NCBI GenBank assembly: GCA_900555855.1
Contig: USML01000004.1
Coordinates: 1-34,081 of the forward strand
Origin: an uncultured Eubacteriales bacterium
GTDB taxonomy: Bacteria > Bacillota > Clostridia > Oscillospirales > Butyricicoccaceae
Length of the DNA: 34,081 nucleotides
Direction: 5' to 3'
A program made the position numbers and the translations under genes. The notes beneath the pieces were generated by a model. That model did not search any database. It was not told the DNA's origin and saw only the letters and a list, made by a program, of their open reading frames with translations. Position 1 is the first letter of the stretch. Each line of letters starts with the position of its first letter. Below are positions 16,697 to 23,603 of the stretch, one piece after another.

Positions 16697-16996
16697 ATGA
16701 CGAACTATCCTATTGACAGCGCCCTGGCCGCCGCCGAAGGCATCTTTGAGATCGACCTGCTTAACAAGGTGACCGGAACAAGCTATCCGAAAGCTGCGGT
16801 CTGCGGCGCGAACACCCTGGGGCAGGTATCCCAGGAATACGGCGCGGATCTCGGCATCAACCCCAAGGACAGCAAGATCCTCTTTGAAAACAAGCGCACC
16901 GGCGCTTCCACCAGCGACACCGGCGAAACCGTCGAGAGCCTTGGTCTTCAGGAGGGCGATGTGCTGGCCATCAGCGACAACGCCGGCGTGGCATAA
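16697..16996 (+). CDS. Ubiquitin-like protein (beta-grasp), modifier candidate
   Basis: A 99-residue protein from ATG 16697 after CAAAGGAG. The second half follows the ubiquitin pattern: an extended strand SKILFENKRTG, then a short loop, DTGETVESLGLQEGDVLAIS (compare the position of the ubiquitin segment with threonine, short helix, and final strand). It is followed in the same operon by E1, E2 and JAMM genes, which supports a protein modifier. The C-terminus is DNAGVA, not the usual diglycine, and is short after the last strand, so conjugation chemistry or maturation is uncertain. A purely structural beta-grasp role, like YukD proteins of type VII secretion, is the alternative. Confidence 0.78.
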   Translation: MTNYPIDSALAAAEGIFEIDLLNKVTGTSYPKAAVCGANTLGQVSQEYGADLGINPKDSKILFENKRTGASTSDTGETVESLGLQEGDVLAISDNAGVA

Positions 16997-17014
16997 GCGA
17001 AAGAGGCTGACACA

Positions 17015-17449
17015 ATGGTGACGGTATGTCTTCTTGCCGGCCTGGGATTGGCGCTCTGCGGGGTCATCCTTGCCTGCGCAACGAAGCAGCGCAGCAAGGG
17101 AAAACACGCCGCGCAGCTGCCGCCTCCGCTCCCGCCCCGGGCCGCCGCGGGCATATCCGCGCCCCGTGTCAGCCAGACGCAAGCCCCCGGGACAAGGACA
17201 AGGCCCGCCCCCCTGCGGGCGCTGCCGCCCCGCCGCTCTTCCGTGCCGGCAAACGCCGGCGCAGCCCGAAGGACGGCAGGGGCCGGTTATGGACCGCGGG
17301 GCGTGACGCCGGCCCACTTCCCCTGCTGCCCCTTTGATAAGCAGCGGAACATCCCCGGCCAGCGGCAGGTGATCTTCTGGGACAGCGGAGAAAACTGTTA
17401 CCGCTGCTCCAGAGGTCACCGGTTCAAAAGCAACGGGAAGCTGCTGTAA
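17015..17449 (+). CDS. Membrane-anchored protein with C-terminal zinc-knuckle-like motif
   Basis: A 144-residue protein, ATG 17015, 18 bases after the ubiquitin-like gene. Residues 2-22 form one hydrophobic anchor (VTVCLLAGLGLALCGVILA). Residues 30-100 are a Pro/Ala/Arg-rich linker. The C-terminal 44 residues hold FPCCPFD (C104, C105), then CYRCSRGHRF (C128, C131, H135). CPF...CxxCxxGHxF resembles treble-clef zinc sites, including those of RING/U-box-like proteins. Because it lies between the modifier and E1 genes, an E3-like adaptor or membrane receptor is possible. That is inference; the anchor and the Cys/His pattern are what can be seen. Confidence 0.6.
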   Translation: MVTVCLLAGLGLALCGVILACATKQRSKGKHAAQLPPPLPPRAAAGISAPRVSQTQAPGTRTRPAPLRALPPRRSSVPANAGAARRTAGAGYGPRGVTPAHFPCCPFDKQRNIPGQRQVIFWDSGENCYRCSRGHRFKSNGKLL

Positions 17450-17476
17450 CAGCCCAGAACGAAAGGATGATCTAAC

Positions 17477-18748
17477 ATGAACAAAGCGGTTTATAATCCC
17501 TTGAAGCTTTCGGAATATCGCCCGCTGTTCCACGGCCTGCGCGTGCTGGTCATCGGCGCCGGGGCGGTTGGAACGCACCTTATGGAGAAGTTCGCCAAAA
17601 TGGGGCTTTCTCCCGATGCGCTGGATTTCGATCGCTTCACCCTGGAAAACGCGGCCAAACACGGCTGTCTGGTCCGCACGCCGGAAGACGCCGGACGGAA
17701 CAAGGCGGAATGTGCGTCCGCCCGGGTCCAGCCGCTGCTGGACGACGGGTGCGTCTCCAACGGCATCGACGGCAATCTCTGCAAGCTCGGCCCGGAGGCC
17801 TTTGCGGATTATCATTATGTTGTGGCGGCGGTGGACAATTTCGATGCCAAGGTGCTCCTGAACGAGTTGATCCGACAGCTTCCGGAAGAACGGCGGCCGA
17901 TCGTCATCATGGACGGGACCCATGACGAAATGGCCCAGAGCGTGATCCTTGACAACACCGCGTTCTGCCTGCGGTGCCTGATCGATGAGCGCTGGATGAA
18001 GGACAGCAGCATCCAGACCTCCTGCACCGGGCCGCAGGTCCGGCAAATTGACGGTGTCAGTGAGATCGTTCGTACCTCCAACCTTGCCAGCTCCATGGCT
18101 GCGCACCTCAGCGCGGAACAGCTCCGGGCCAGCGTGATTGGGAGCGGCGGCGTGATGAACCGCCGGCTGACCTATACGGCTTATCCGAACCTGGAGCTTA
18201 GCTCCGCCCGCCCCATGCGCAAGCGCAACTGCCCGGGATGCGCGATCCATCCGCCCACAAAGATTGAGTGGCTGCATGGCAGTGTCATGAATGTTACACT
18301 GAAAGAGGCGATGGATCAGATTGCTGCTATCCTCGGTACGACGGATTTTGAGCTGTCCGTTCACCGCCTGAACTACCGGAAGGTCGTCCATGCCGGCTTT
18401 ATCGTGGAGGATGTCTGCCGTTCGTGCGGAGCGCCTATTCGGGTGATGCAGCATGAGGGCCGAGTGTTTTCTGACGACCTTCGCTGTGAGGCATGTGCCG
18501 CAGCTGGCGCACCGCTTCGCCCGGCATCGGACTTTGAACACCGTGAGCCGCTCAGAGCCTTTACCTGGGGCAGCGAGGAGGCCCTTCAGCAAATGCCGCT
18601 GTACGATCTGGGATACCCTCTCGGCGCGCATATCCAGGTGATCCAGCGCAACGGGGCCCTTGACTTTTTGGACACGGACAAAATCATCCGGACCGTTTTT
18701 GCATTGGATGGGGACCGCCTGAAAATGCACGAGATCCACAAGCTCTAA
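17477..18748 (+). CDS. E1-like (ThiF/MoeB family) activating enzyme
   Basis: A 423-residue protein from ATG 17477 after GAAAGGATGA. It starts its Rossmann fold with VLVIGAGAVGTHL (GxGxxG at 27-32) and continues with DFDRFTLENAAKH (D50/D52, N58), K76 and VAAVDN (D120), the adenylation-site pattern of ThiF/MoeB/E1 enzymes. Paired cysteines C164/C167 and C252/C255 match the structural zinc site of MoeB, and C183 (SCTGPQ) falls where the catalytic Cys is expected. A further pair set, C314/C317 and C337/C340, forms an extra zinc ribbon. E1 enzymes adenylate the modifier's C-terminus and take it as a thioester. Neighbouring E2 and JAMM genes fit modifier conjugation rather than sulfur transfer. Confidence 0.9.
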   Translation: MNKAVYNPLKLSEYRPLFHGLRVLVIGAGAVGTHLMEKFAKMGLSPDALDFDRFTLENAAKHGCLVRTPEDAGRNKAECASARVQPLLDDGCVSNGIDGNLCKLGPEAFADYHYVVAAVDNFDAKVLLNELIRQLPEERRPIVIMDGTHDEMAQSVILDNTAFCLRCLIDERWMKDSSIQTSCTGPQVRQIDGVSEIVRTSNLASSMAAHLSAEQLRASVIGSGGVMNRRLTYTAYPNLELSSARPMRKRNCPGCAIHPPTKIEWLHGSVMNVTLKEAMDQIAAILGTTDFELSVHRLNYRKVVHAGFIVEDVCRSCGAPIRVMQHEGRVFSDDLRCEACAAAGAPLRPASDFEHREPLRAFTWGSEEALQQMPLYDLGYPLGAHIQVIQRNGALDFLDTDKIIRTVFALDGDRLKMHEIHKL

Positions 18749-18761
18749 AAGGAGGTTCAAC

Positions 18762-19394
18762 ATGAGTTACTCGACCAACTATACCGATGAATACGGCCGC
18801 ACCAGGGAGGTCTCCATCACCAAAGAGGACTCCGTGGAGGCTTTGAAGAACGATTATCAGGAGATCCTTCGGAAATATGATCCCCGGTATGTGGCGATCC
18901 AGCGGGTCCAGACGAAGGCCGGCGAGGCGATGCACCTGAAAGTGACGGTCAAGGCGCCTTCGCATTACCTCACCACAAACGAGGACTCCACGCCCAAGGC
19001 CTGCGGATCCATGACGGCGGATATCATCTGCTATCCCGGCTATCCGCTGAAATCCGTCTCGGCTTCGTATGCCGCGAATCATTATCTGGCAAGCCCCAAT
19101 GTGTTTCGCTCGGGCAGCGCCTGCATCGACGCCTGGATCCCCTTCACCAGCTCTCTGACCACCGTGGTGGACAAGCTGGTGCATGATATGATCCACGACC
19201 CCGTGGTCACCCGCTATGACAGCATGGCAAACAGCAGCATGGCCCAGTGGCACAAGGACGGCGCTGCCGCCGGGCGTTTCCCCACCATCTCCCCCAGGCT
19301 GCTCTATGCATCCGGGAAAACAGCCCTTCCGCCGCGCAGGGAAGCAGACAGGCCCGCGGCTGCGCCTCCGCCCCTTCCCGGCAGACGCCGCTGA
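18762..19394 (+). CDS. E2-like ubiquitin-conjugating enzyme
   Basis: A 210-residue protein from ATG 18762 after AAAGGAGGTT. The active-site region reads SPNVFRSGSACIDAW: the SPN tripeptide stands for the eukaryotic HPN, and C121 lies exactly eight residues after N113, as in UBC-fold E2s. Upstream, VTVKAPSHYL and ADIICYPGYPLKSVSA fit the central strands and the YPxxPP-type loop. The helix after C121 (TTVVDKLVHDMIHDP) also fits. The C-terminal ~25 residues are a Pro/Arg-rich tail. The His of HPN is replaced by Ser. An E2 accepts the modifier from E1 on its Cys and passes it to a target. Confidence 0.85.
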   Translation: MSYSTNYTDEYGRTREVSITKEDSVEALKNDYQEILRKYDPRYVAIQRVQTKAGEAMHLKVTVKAPSHYLTTNEDSTPKACGSMTADIICYPGYPLKSVSASYAANHYLASPNVFRSGSACIDAWIPFTSSLTTVVDKLVHDMIHDPVVTRYDSMANSSMAQWHKDGAAAGRFPTISPRLLYASGKTALPPRREADRPAAAPPPLPGRRR

Positions 19395-19410
19395 GAGGAG
19401 GGGAAGCGGC

Positions 19411-20274
19411 ATGACCAATTATATCCCCATGCCCGCCCGGCATCCTTCGCAGCCCAGGACCTATCCGGTATGCAGCCTTAAGAAAGCCATGAACATCATC
19501 CAGCGCAAGTGCGGCGAGGTTTCCGTCAGGGAGCGGCATGGCAAAGGGCGCAGCAAGGTGATCCTCCTTCCGGAGCCCGCGCAGGAGCTTGACTCCATCA
19601 TCTCCTACGGCAGACGGTCCCCCATGAATGTCTGCGAGCAGAAGCTCTACGGGATGGGGCATTTTCTGGTGGATGAGGACGGCAATATGATCATTGTTGT
19701 CACCCATTTCATCGAGATCCAGACCATGAATCGCGGTCCGGTCGGCGCTTCGAACCTCGGCCCCAACGGCGAATACAATCCGGGGCTCGATTTTCTGGAA
19801 TATCACCGTGAGGAGTTTCTGAAAAACGAAGCCGCCTGCAATACGGATGCCTTCGGCTGCCAGGTCGATCCCTTTCTCAAGCTCTGCGGGCCTTCGGAGT
19901 TCGTTTTGGAAGGGCATACGCACCCCGATCTGGGGGTGTTTTACAGCGGGACCGACCGGGTGAGCGGCGCTGCACGCGCAGCGTCGTCTCCCGTCTGCAT
20001 CTTCGTGTGCGACCCCATCCGGAAAAAGATGCTGGGCAGCATCGGAAAAGACTTTGCCGAGGCGGAGATCCTTGTATTTTCGCGCGGCACGGCTCCTCCG
20101 GAGGAGCTTAGCGAAGATAAGCGGCTGATCCCTCCCGCCGACGAGATCGTTCGGCTTGCCAGCCGATGCCTTCGCGCGCAGGAATATGCCGGAGATCTCC
20201 GGCTTCGCACGCGGATCGACGGCAGAGGATGCCTGAAGATCAAGCTGGTGCTTCCCAAAGGGAGAAAGGAGTGA
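19411..20274 (+). CDS. JAMM/JAB metallopeptidase, deubiquitinase-like
   Basis: A 287-residue protein from ATG 19411 after GAGAGGAGGGG. The full JAMM zinc signature is present: E76 upstream, then H169 and H171 in EGHTHPDLGVFYSGTD with S179 and D182 (HxHx7SxxD). JAMM enzymes cut isopeptide or peptide bonds after a modifier's C-terminus, so it may trim the modifier or remove it from targets. It follows the E2 gene at 16 bases. Residues 1-60 form an N-terminal extension of unknown role, and a basic C-terminal part (about 240-287) follows the catalytic domain. Confidence 0.9.
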   Translation: MTNYIPMPARHPSQPRTYPVCSLKKAMNIIQRKCGEVSVRERHGKGRSKVILLPEPAQELDSIISYGRRSPMNVCEQKLYGMGHFLVDEDGNMIIVVTHFIEIQTMNRGPVGASNLGPNGEYNPGLDFLEYHREEFLKNEAACNTDAFGCQVDPFLKLCGPSEFVLEGHTHPDLGVFYSGTDRVSGAARAASSPVCIFVCDPIRKKMLGSIGKDFAEAEILVFSRGTAPPEELSEDKRLIPPADEIVRLASRCLRAQEYAGDLRLRTRIDGRGCLKIKLVLPKGRKE

Positions 20275-20280
20275 TCCGCC

Positions 20281-21264
20281 ATGGCAAAGATCCCGGAGAA
20301 GCTGGGTTCGGAATATTATCGGAGCTTTCTCTCCCGTCAGGGCCAGGCGTTTTACGACTGCCTTCAGGCCCAGCTTCTCCGGGGAGATCACTCCGGTAAG
20401 ACGGCCCTTTTCATCAGCAGCCCCGAAACGGCTGCGTCTGATGGCTTTGCAGCCTACAAAGCGCTCCGGGACGACCATCCCGAGTTCTTCTATCTGGGAT
20501 CTCAGAGCGAATTTACCCGAAGCGGCAGGATCGGCACGCTGAAATATCCCATCCTGTATGCCCCCGACCTCATCGGCAGGATCCGGCAGCAGGTGCGGAA
20601 GAGTATCTGCCGCATGGTCCGGGGCACGGCTTCCCTGCCGATGATCGACCGCGAGATCCTCGTTTACGGGCGCATTTCCAGAACGCTCGTATACTGCAAC
20701 CATCACGATGTCCGGGATCACAATATCGTGGGGCCGGTGCTTCTGTCGTCCGGCGTATGCGAAGGGCATAATGCATTGCTGCTGTTGTGCTTCAGGCGGA
20801 TCGGCATCCCCTGCATCAAGGTTTACGGCAAAACCAAAACGGACGGCTGGCATTGCTGGACGATCGCATGGATCAACGGGCTTCCCGTTCACTGTGATGT
20901 CACCTGGGACGGAACAAAGGAAGGGATCGCCCGCTTTAATTACCTGAACCTGTCGGACGATCAGATCTCCGGCGATCACTGCGCCTTCCAGAGCGCCCGC
21001 ATTCCCGTATGCGCATCGGAAGAGCTGAGCTACTATCGCCGCCGCGGTCTGTGCGTTCATTCCTACAGCGATCTTAAAGCGCGGCTCAAACGGGACGCGC
21101 AGCGCGGCAGGTGGCCGATCCTGCTCCACTTCAGTTACCAGCCCCCCTCCGGCGATTGCCTGAAGGAAGCGCAAAGGGCCTTTTCCGAAGAACGGATCGG
21201 CGGGAAGCATCGGCTCTATTATCATCCCACGCTGAAAAACCTGGCCGTGAAAGAGCTATCCTGA
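20281..21264 (+). CDS. Transglutaminase-like cysteine peptidase
   Basis: A 327-residue protein starting six bases after the JAMM stop. The catalytic triad of the transglutaminase-like superfamily is clear: C160 (SSGVCEGHNAL), H191 (DGWHCWTIAWING) and D206 (VHCDVTWD), with the typical GIPCIKVYG strand between. In bacteria such domains mostly act as peptidases and sometimes as cross-linking enzymes. There is no signal peptide, so it probably acts in the cytosol. In this operon it could process the modifier, remove it, or attach it through an amide to a glutamine. The fold call is strong; the substrate is unknown. Confidence 0.85.
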   Translation: MAKIPEKLGSEYYRSFLSRQGQAFYDCLQAQLLRGDHSGKTALFISSPETAASDGFAAYKALRDDHPEFFYLGSQSEFTRSGRIGTLKYPILYAPDLIGRIRQQVRKSICRMVRGTASLPMIDREILVYGRISRTLVYCNHHDVRDHNIVGPVLLSSGVCEGHNALLLLCFRRIGIPCIKVYGKTKTDGWHCWTIAWINGLPVHCDVTWDGTKEGIARFNYLNLSDDQISGDHCAFQSARIPVCASEELSYYRRRGLCVHSYSDLKARLKRDAQRGRWPILLHFSYQPPSGDCLKEAQRAFSEERIGGKHRLYYHPTLKNLAVKELS

Positions 21265-21282
21265 GCACAAGGAGATGTGACT

Positions 21283-22380
21283 ATGTACCAATCCATCATC
21301 AGAGACCCCGGAGGAAGCGGTTTGATCCGGATTCAGCCGGATGTCTGCGGTCAACACGCCGCGGTCGTGAACGGAAGCATTTTGATCGTCCCGCCCGGGA
21401 CCACGGCGTTCGTCGCCATCAACGGAGTTCTTTCCCGGCCCTACGGGCCCGGCAGATACGAGATCTTCACCGGCGTCGACCCCTTCTTTGTAAGGCTCCG
21501 CAGCCTTCTGACGCGGGGAGATCCCGGAACGGCGGTGTCCGTATTCTTCGTATCGACGGAACGGTCAAGGTTTGTCCGGCTGGGCACCGGGGAGATCCCC
21601 TTCCGTGAGCATCGCTTCCGTCTTACCATGAAGGCGCTTGCTTCCTGCAGCCTTTCCTTCTCCATTTCCGATCCGCAGCGGTTCCTCTCGAAATTGGTGG
21701 GAAGCTATTGCGCTGCATTCTCGGAGGAGGATCTCGACCCGTGTATTGACCAGATCGTCCTTGCCCCCATCCGCGAAGCCATTTCCAGAGAGATCAGCAA
21801 GCTCGATGCGGCGGAATTCAACAGCAGGCTCTCTCACATCGGCGCCATGGCGGCCGCCACCATCAGGCCCGGCCTGTTGGAATACGGGATCAGGCTGGAG
21901 CGGTTTGCCCTTACCGCGATCCATATTCCCCCTTCGGAGATCCAGCGGCTCTATCGTCTGGAGCAGGACTATGCCGACGGAAAGACCCGGACCGATCTGG
22001 AACTGGATGCCCTGCAAAGGATCTGGAACGGCAGCACCCATAATCGCACTCTGAGCGAAATGATGACCGGGATCCCTTCCCGGGGGCAGGCGTCCTCCGG
22101 CGGCGCTGCCTGCGGGCCCGGCGGAGCCGCAGGCGGAATGGCGCCCTCAATGATGCAGATGATGATGCTTTCCCAGCTGCTTCCGGTGCTGCGGGAGCCG
22201 CTGGCCGAAATGACCCGGCACACGGATCTGTTCGGCGGAACGCCGTCTGACGCGCAGGGAAGCGCTGCAGCTGCAGAAGCGCCGCCGCCCATGCCCGACC
22301 GGTATCAGCGCTGCCCGTCGTGCAGCGGAGCCGTGATGCGCGGCAGCCGCATTTGCCCCATCTGCGGTTACAAATTCTAA
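21283..22380 (+). CDS. SPFH/Band 7-like protein with C-terminal zinc ribbon
   Basis: A 365-residue protein. ATG 21283 lies eight bases after AAGGAG and is preferred to GTG 21277, only two bases away. The N-terminal 240 residues fit an SPFH-type domain: VPPGTTAFVAINGVLSRPYGPGRYEIFTG, then a beta-rich region and a helix (GLLEYGIRLERFALTAIHIP). A Gly/Ala/Met-rich linker (about 270-310) leads to a zinc ribbon with C344, C347, C358 and C361. SPFH proteins of this soluble type form scaffolds at membranes. Two membrane-protein genes follow, so a membrane-docked complex is plausible. No own membrane segment is visible. Confidence 0.6.
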   Translation: MYQSIIRDPGGSGLIRIQPDVCGQHAAVVNGSILIVPPGTTAFVAINGVLSRPYGPGRYEIFTGVDPFFVRLRSLLTRGDPGTAVSVFFVSTERSRFVRLGTGEIPFREHRFRLTMKALASCSLSFSISDPQRFLSKLVGSYCAAFSEEDLDPCIDQIVLAPIREAISREISKLDAAEFNSRLSHIGAMAAATIRPGLLEYGIRLERFALTAIHIPPSEIQRLYRLEQDYADGKTRTDLELDALQRIWNGSTHNRTLSEMMTGIPSRGQASSGGAACGPGGAAGGMAPSMMQMMMLSQLLPVLREPLAEMTRHTDLFGGTPSDAQGSAAAAEAPPPMPDRYQRCPSCSGAVMRGSRICPICGYKF

Positions 22381-22398
22381 GCGAAAGGAATGATGAAC

Positions 22399-22932
22399 AT
22401 GACACGCAAAAATTACGCTCTGATCCCCGTCCTTGCAGCGATCGTTATGATCCCCCAGAGTCTCTTCTGGTGGCTCGCCCCTGCGGGAGCCGCTGCGCGT
22501 CTCGCAGTCTACATCGGTGGCACCCTCCTCACGGCCGGGATCCCGGCGGCATACCTGGCAACATACTGGAACAGCAGCCTTCGCAAAGCGGCAGGGCTTT
22601 CCGTCGTTTGTTGTATCCTTGAAACCGCTGTGATTGCCCTTTCCGCCCTGCTTTTGGGGCTGGATGCATCCGTCCGGTCGGCAATATTCGCCTTCATAAC
22701 CGCGGCGCTGGTCTGCCTGATCCTTATGATCCCCTTGATCCATGCTGCGCTGAAGCGGCAGCGGCAGGGCGTCTATCCGGCTGCCATTTCTGCGGGATCG
22801 GACGATCCGCCGGTTCGTGCCGTTCCGGATCCCGGCGATCGCGCAGCCGGCCCCCATCCTCATGCTTCCATTCCCCCGCATATGCCGCGCCAGGCTCCCG
22901 CCGGCAAGCCTTTGCCTCCCAGAAACCGATAA
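22399..22932 (+). CDS. Four-helix integral membrane protein, unknown
   Basis: A 177-residue protein. ATG 22399 lies nine bases after AAAGGA and is preferred to ATGs at 22390 and 22393. Four hydrophobic segments are plain: about residues 5-26, 34-57, 64-88 and 95-118. A Pro/His-rich cytosolic-type tail (PHPHASIPPHMPRQAPAG) ends the protein. The start follows the SPFH gene by 18 bases. I recognise no family. It could anchor the SPFH protein or the ATPase encoded nearby. Confidence 0.65.
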   Translation: MTRKNYALIPVLAAIVMIPQSLFWWLAPAGAAARLAVYIGGTLLTAGIPAAYLATYWNSSLRKAAGLSVVCCILETAVIALSALLLGLDASVRSAIFAFITAALVCLILMIPLIHAALKRQRQGVYPAAISAGSDDPPVRAVPDPGDRAAGPHPHASIPPHMPRQAPAGKPLPPRNR

Positions 22933-22964
22933 CCCTGTCCCATTGTTATAAAGGTGGTGATTTT

Positions 22965-23594
22965 ATGGATCGCCTCTGCAGCCGATGCGGCTGCGCCAGC
23001 TTTCACTATGATCGCAGCAAGATGCGCATGGCCTGCGACTTGTGCGGCGCTGCGCTTTCCGATCCGCAGCAGGATCAGCAGCGTATGCAGCACGACAGAA
23101 CCTGTTTTCAAGCCGCAAACCACCTTGCCGCCGGCAACTGGGCGCAAGCCATCGCCCTCCTGCGGCCATTGATGTGCCAGTATCCCACCGAGAAGCCGCT
23201 GTACCTCATGGTCTTGCGGGCCGCAACGCAGGACTTCGGAGACATAAGCATGGATAACGCCGCCAACCGGGCCGCCGCCGCGGAAGCGTGGGACAAGCTG
23301 GTCCGGCTCAACGGCGTGACCGATGAAATGATCCGCTACGGCAGACAGCGCTATGAGAGGCACAAAGCCGCGCTCCACCGGCAAAGGACGGCCATTCTGG
23401 CATGGCTCTTTGCCGCCGCGTTCTGTTCCGTCCTTGCCGGGGTGCTTTTCGGGGCAGAGCGCTGCTTGATCGCGGTGCTTTTCACCGGCGGTCTGGTCTG
23501 CTGCCTGCGCAGGGTGTTTCGCTCACAGCCCGTCAGGGTGATCAAGCAGCTGACCCGCGCCGCGCCGGATCTTCGCCGCAATCCGTTTCTATAG
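22965..23594 (+). CDS. Zinc ribbon protein with C-terminal membrane hairpin
   Basis: A 209-residue protein from ATG 22965 after AAAGGTGGTGA. The N-terminus is a zinc ribbon: C5-x2-C8 and C24-x2-C27. The middle (about 45-120) is helical with a TPR-like feel (AAGNWAQAIALLRPLM). Two hydrophobic segments (about 142-162 and 165-182) form a membrane hairpin, followed by a basic tail. It ends nine bases before the large ATPase gene. It may link soluble partners to the membrane. Function is unknown. Confidence 0.65.
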   Translation: MDRLCSRCGCASFHYDRSKMRMACDLCGAALSDPQQDQQRMQHDRTCFQAANHLAAGNWAQAIALLRPLMCQYPTEKPLYLMVLRAATQDFGDISMDNAANRAAAAEAWDKLVRLNGVTDEMIRYGRQRYERHKAALHRQRTAILAWLFAAAFCSVLAGVLFGAERCLIAVLFTGGLVCCLRRVFRSQPVRVIKQLTRAAPDLRRNPFL

Positions 23595-23603
23595 GAGGCG
23601 CAT

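Noticed and set aside
16431..16700. 89-codon + strand frame before the ubiquitin-like gene
   Set aside because: No ribosome site, low-complexity Arg/Ser/Ala product and it covers the promoter-like element.
16382..18763. 793-codon - strand open frame opposite the ubiquitin-like, E1 and intergenic region
   Set aside because: The + strand genes have exact catalytic motifs; the - strand product shows no domain and crosses a terminator.
19207..21225. 672-codon - strand open frame opposite JAMM and transglutaminase-like genes
   Set aside because: The + strand motifs HxHx7SxxD and the Cys-His-Asp triad are decisive; the - strand frame is a GC artefact.
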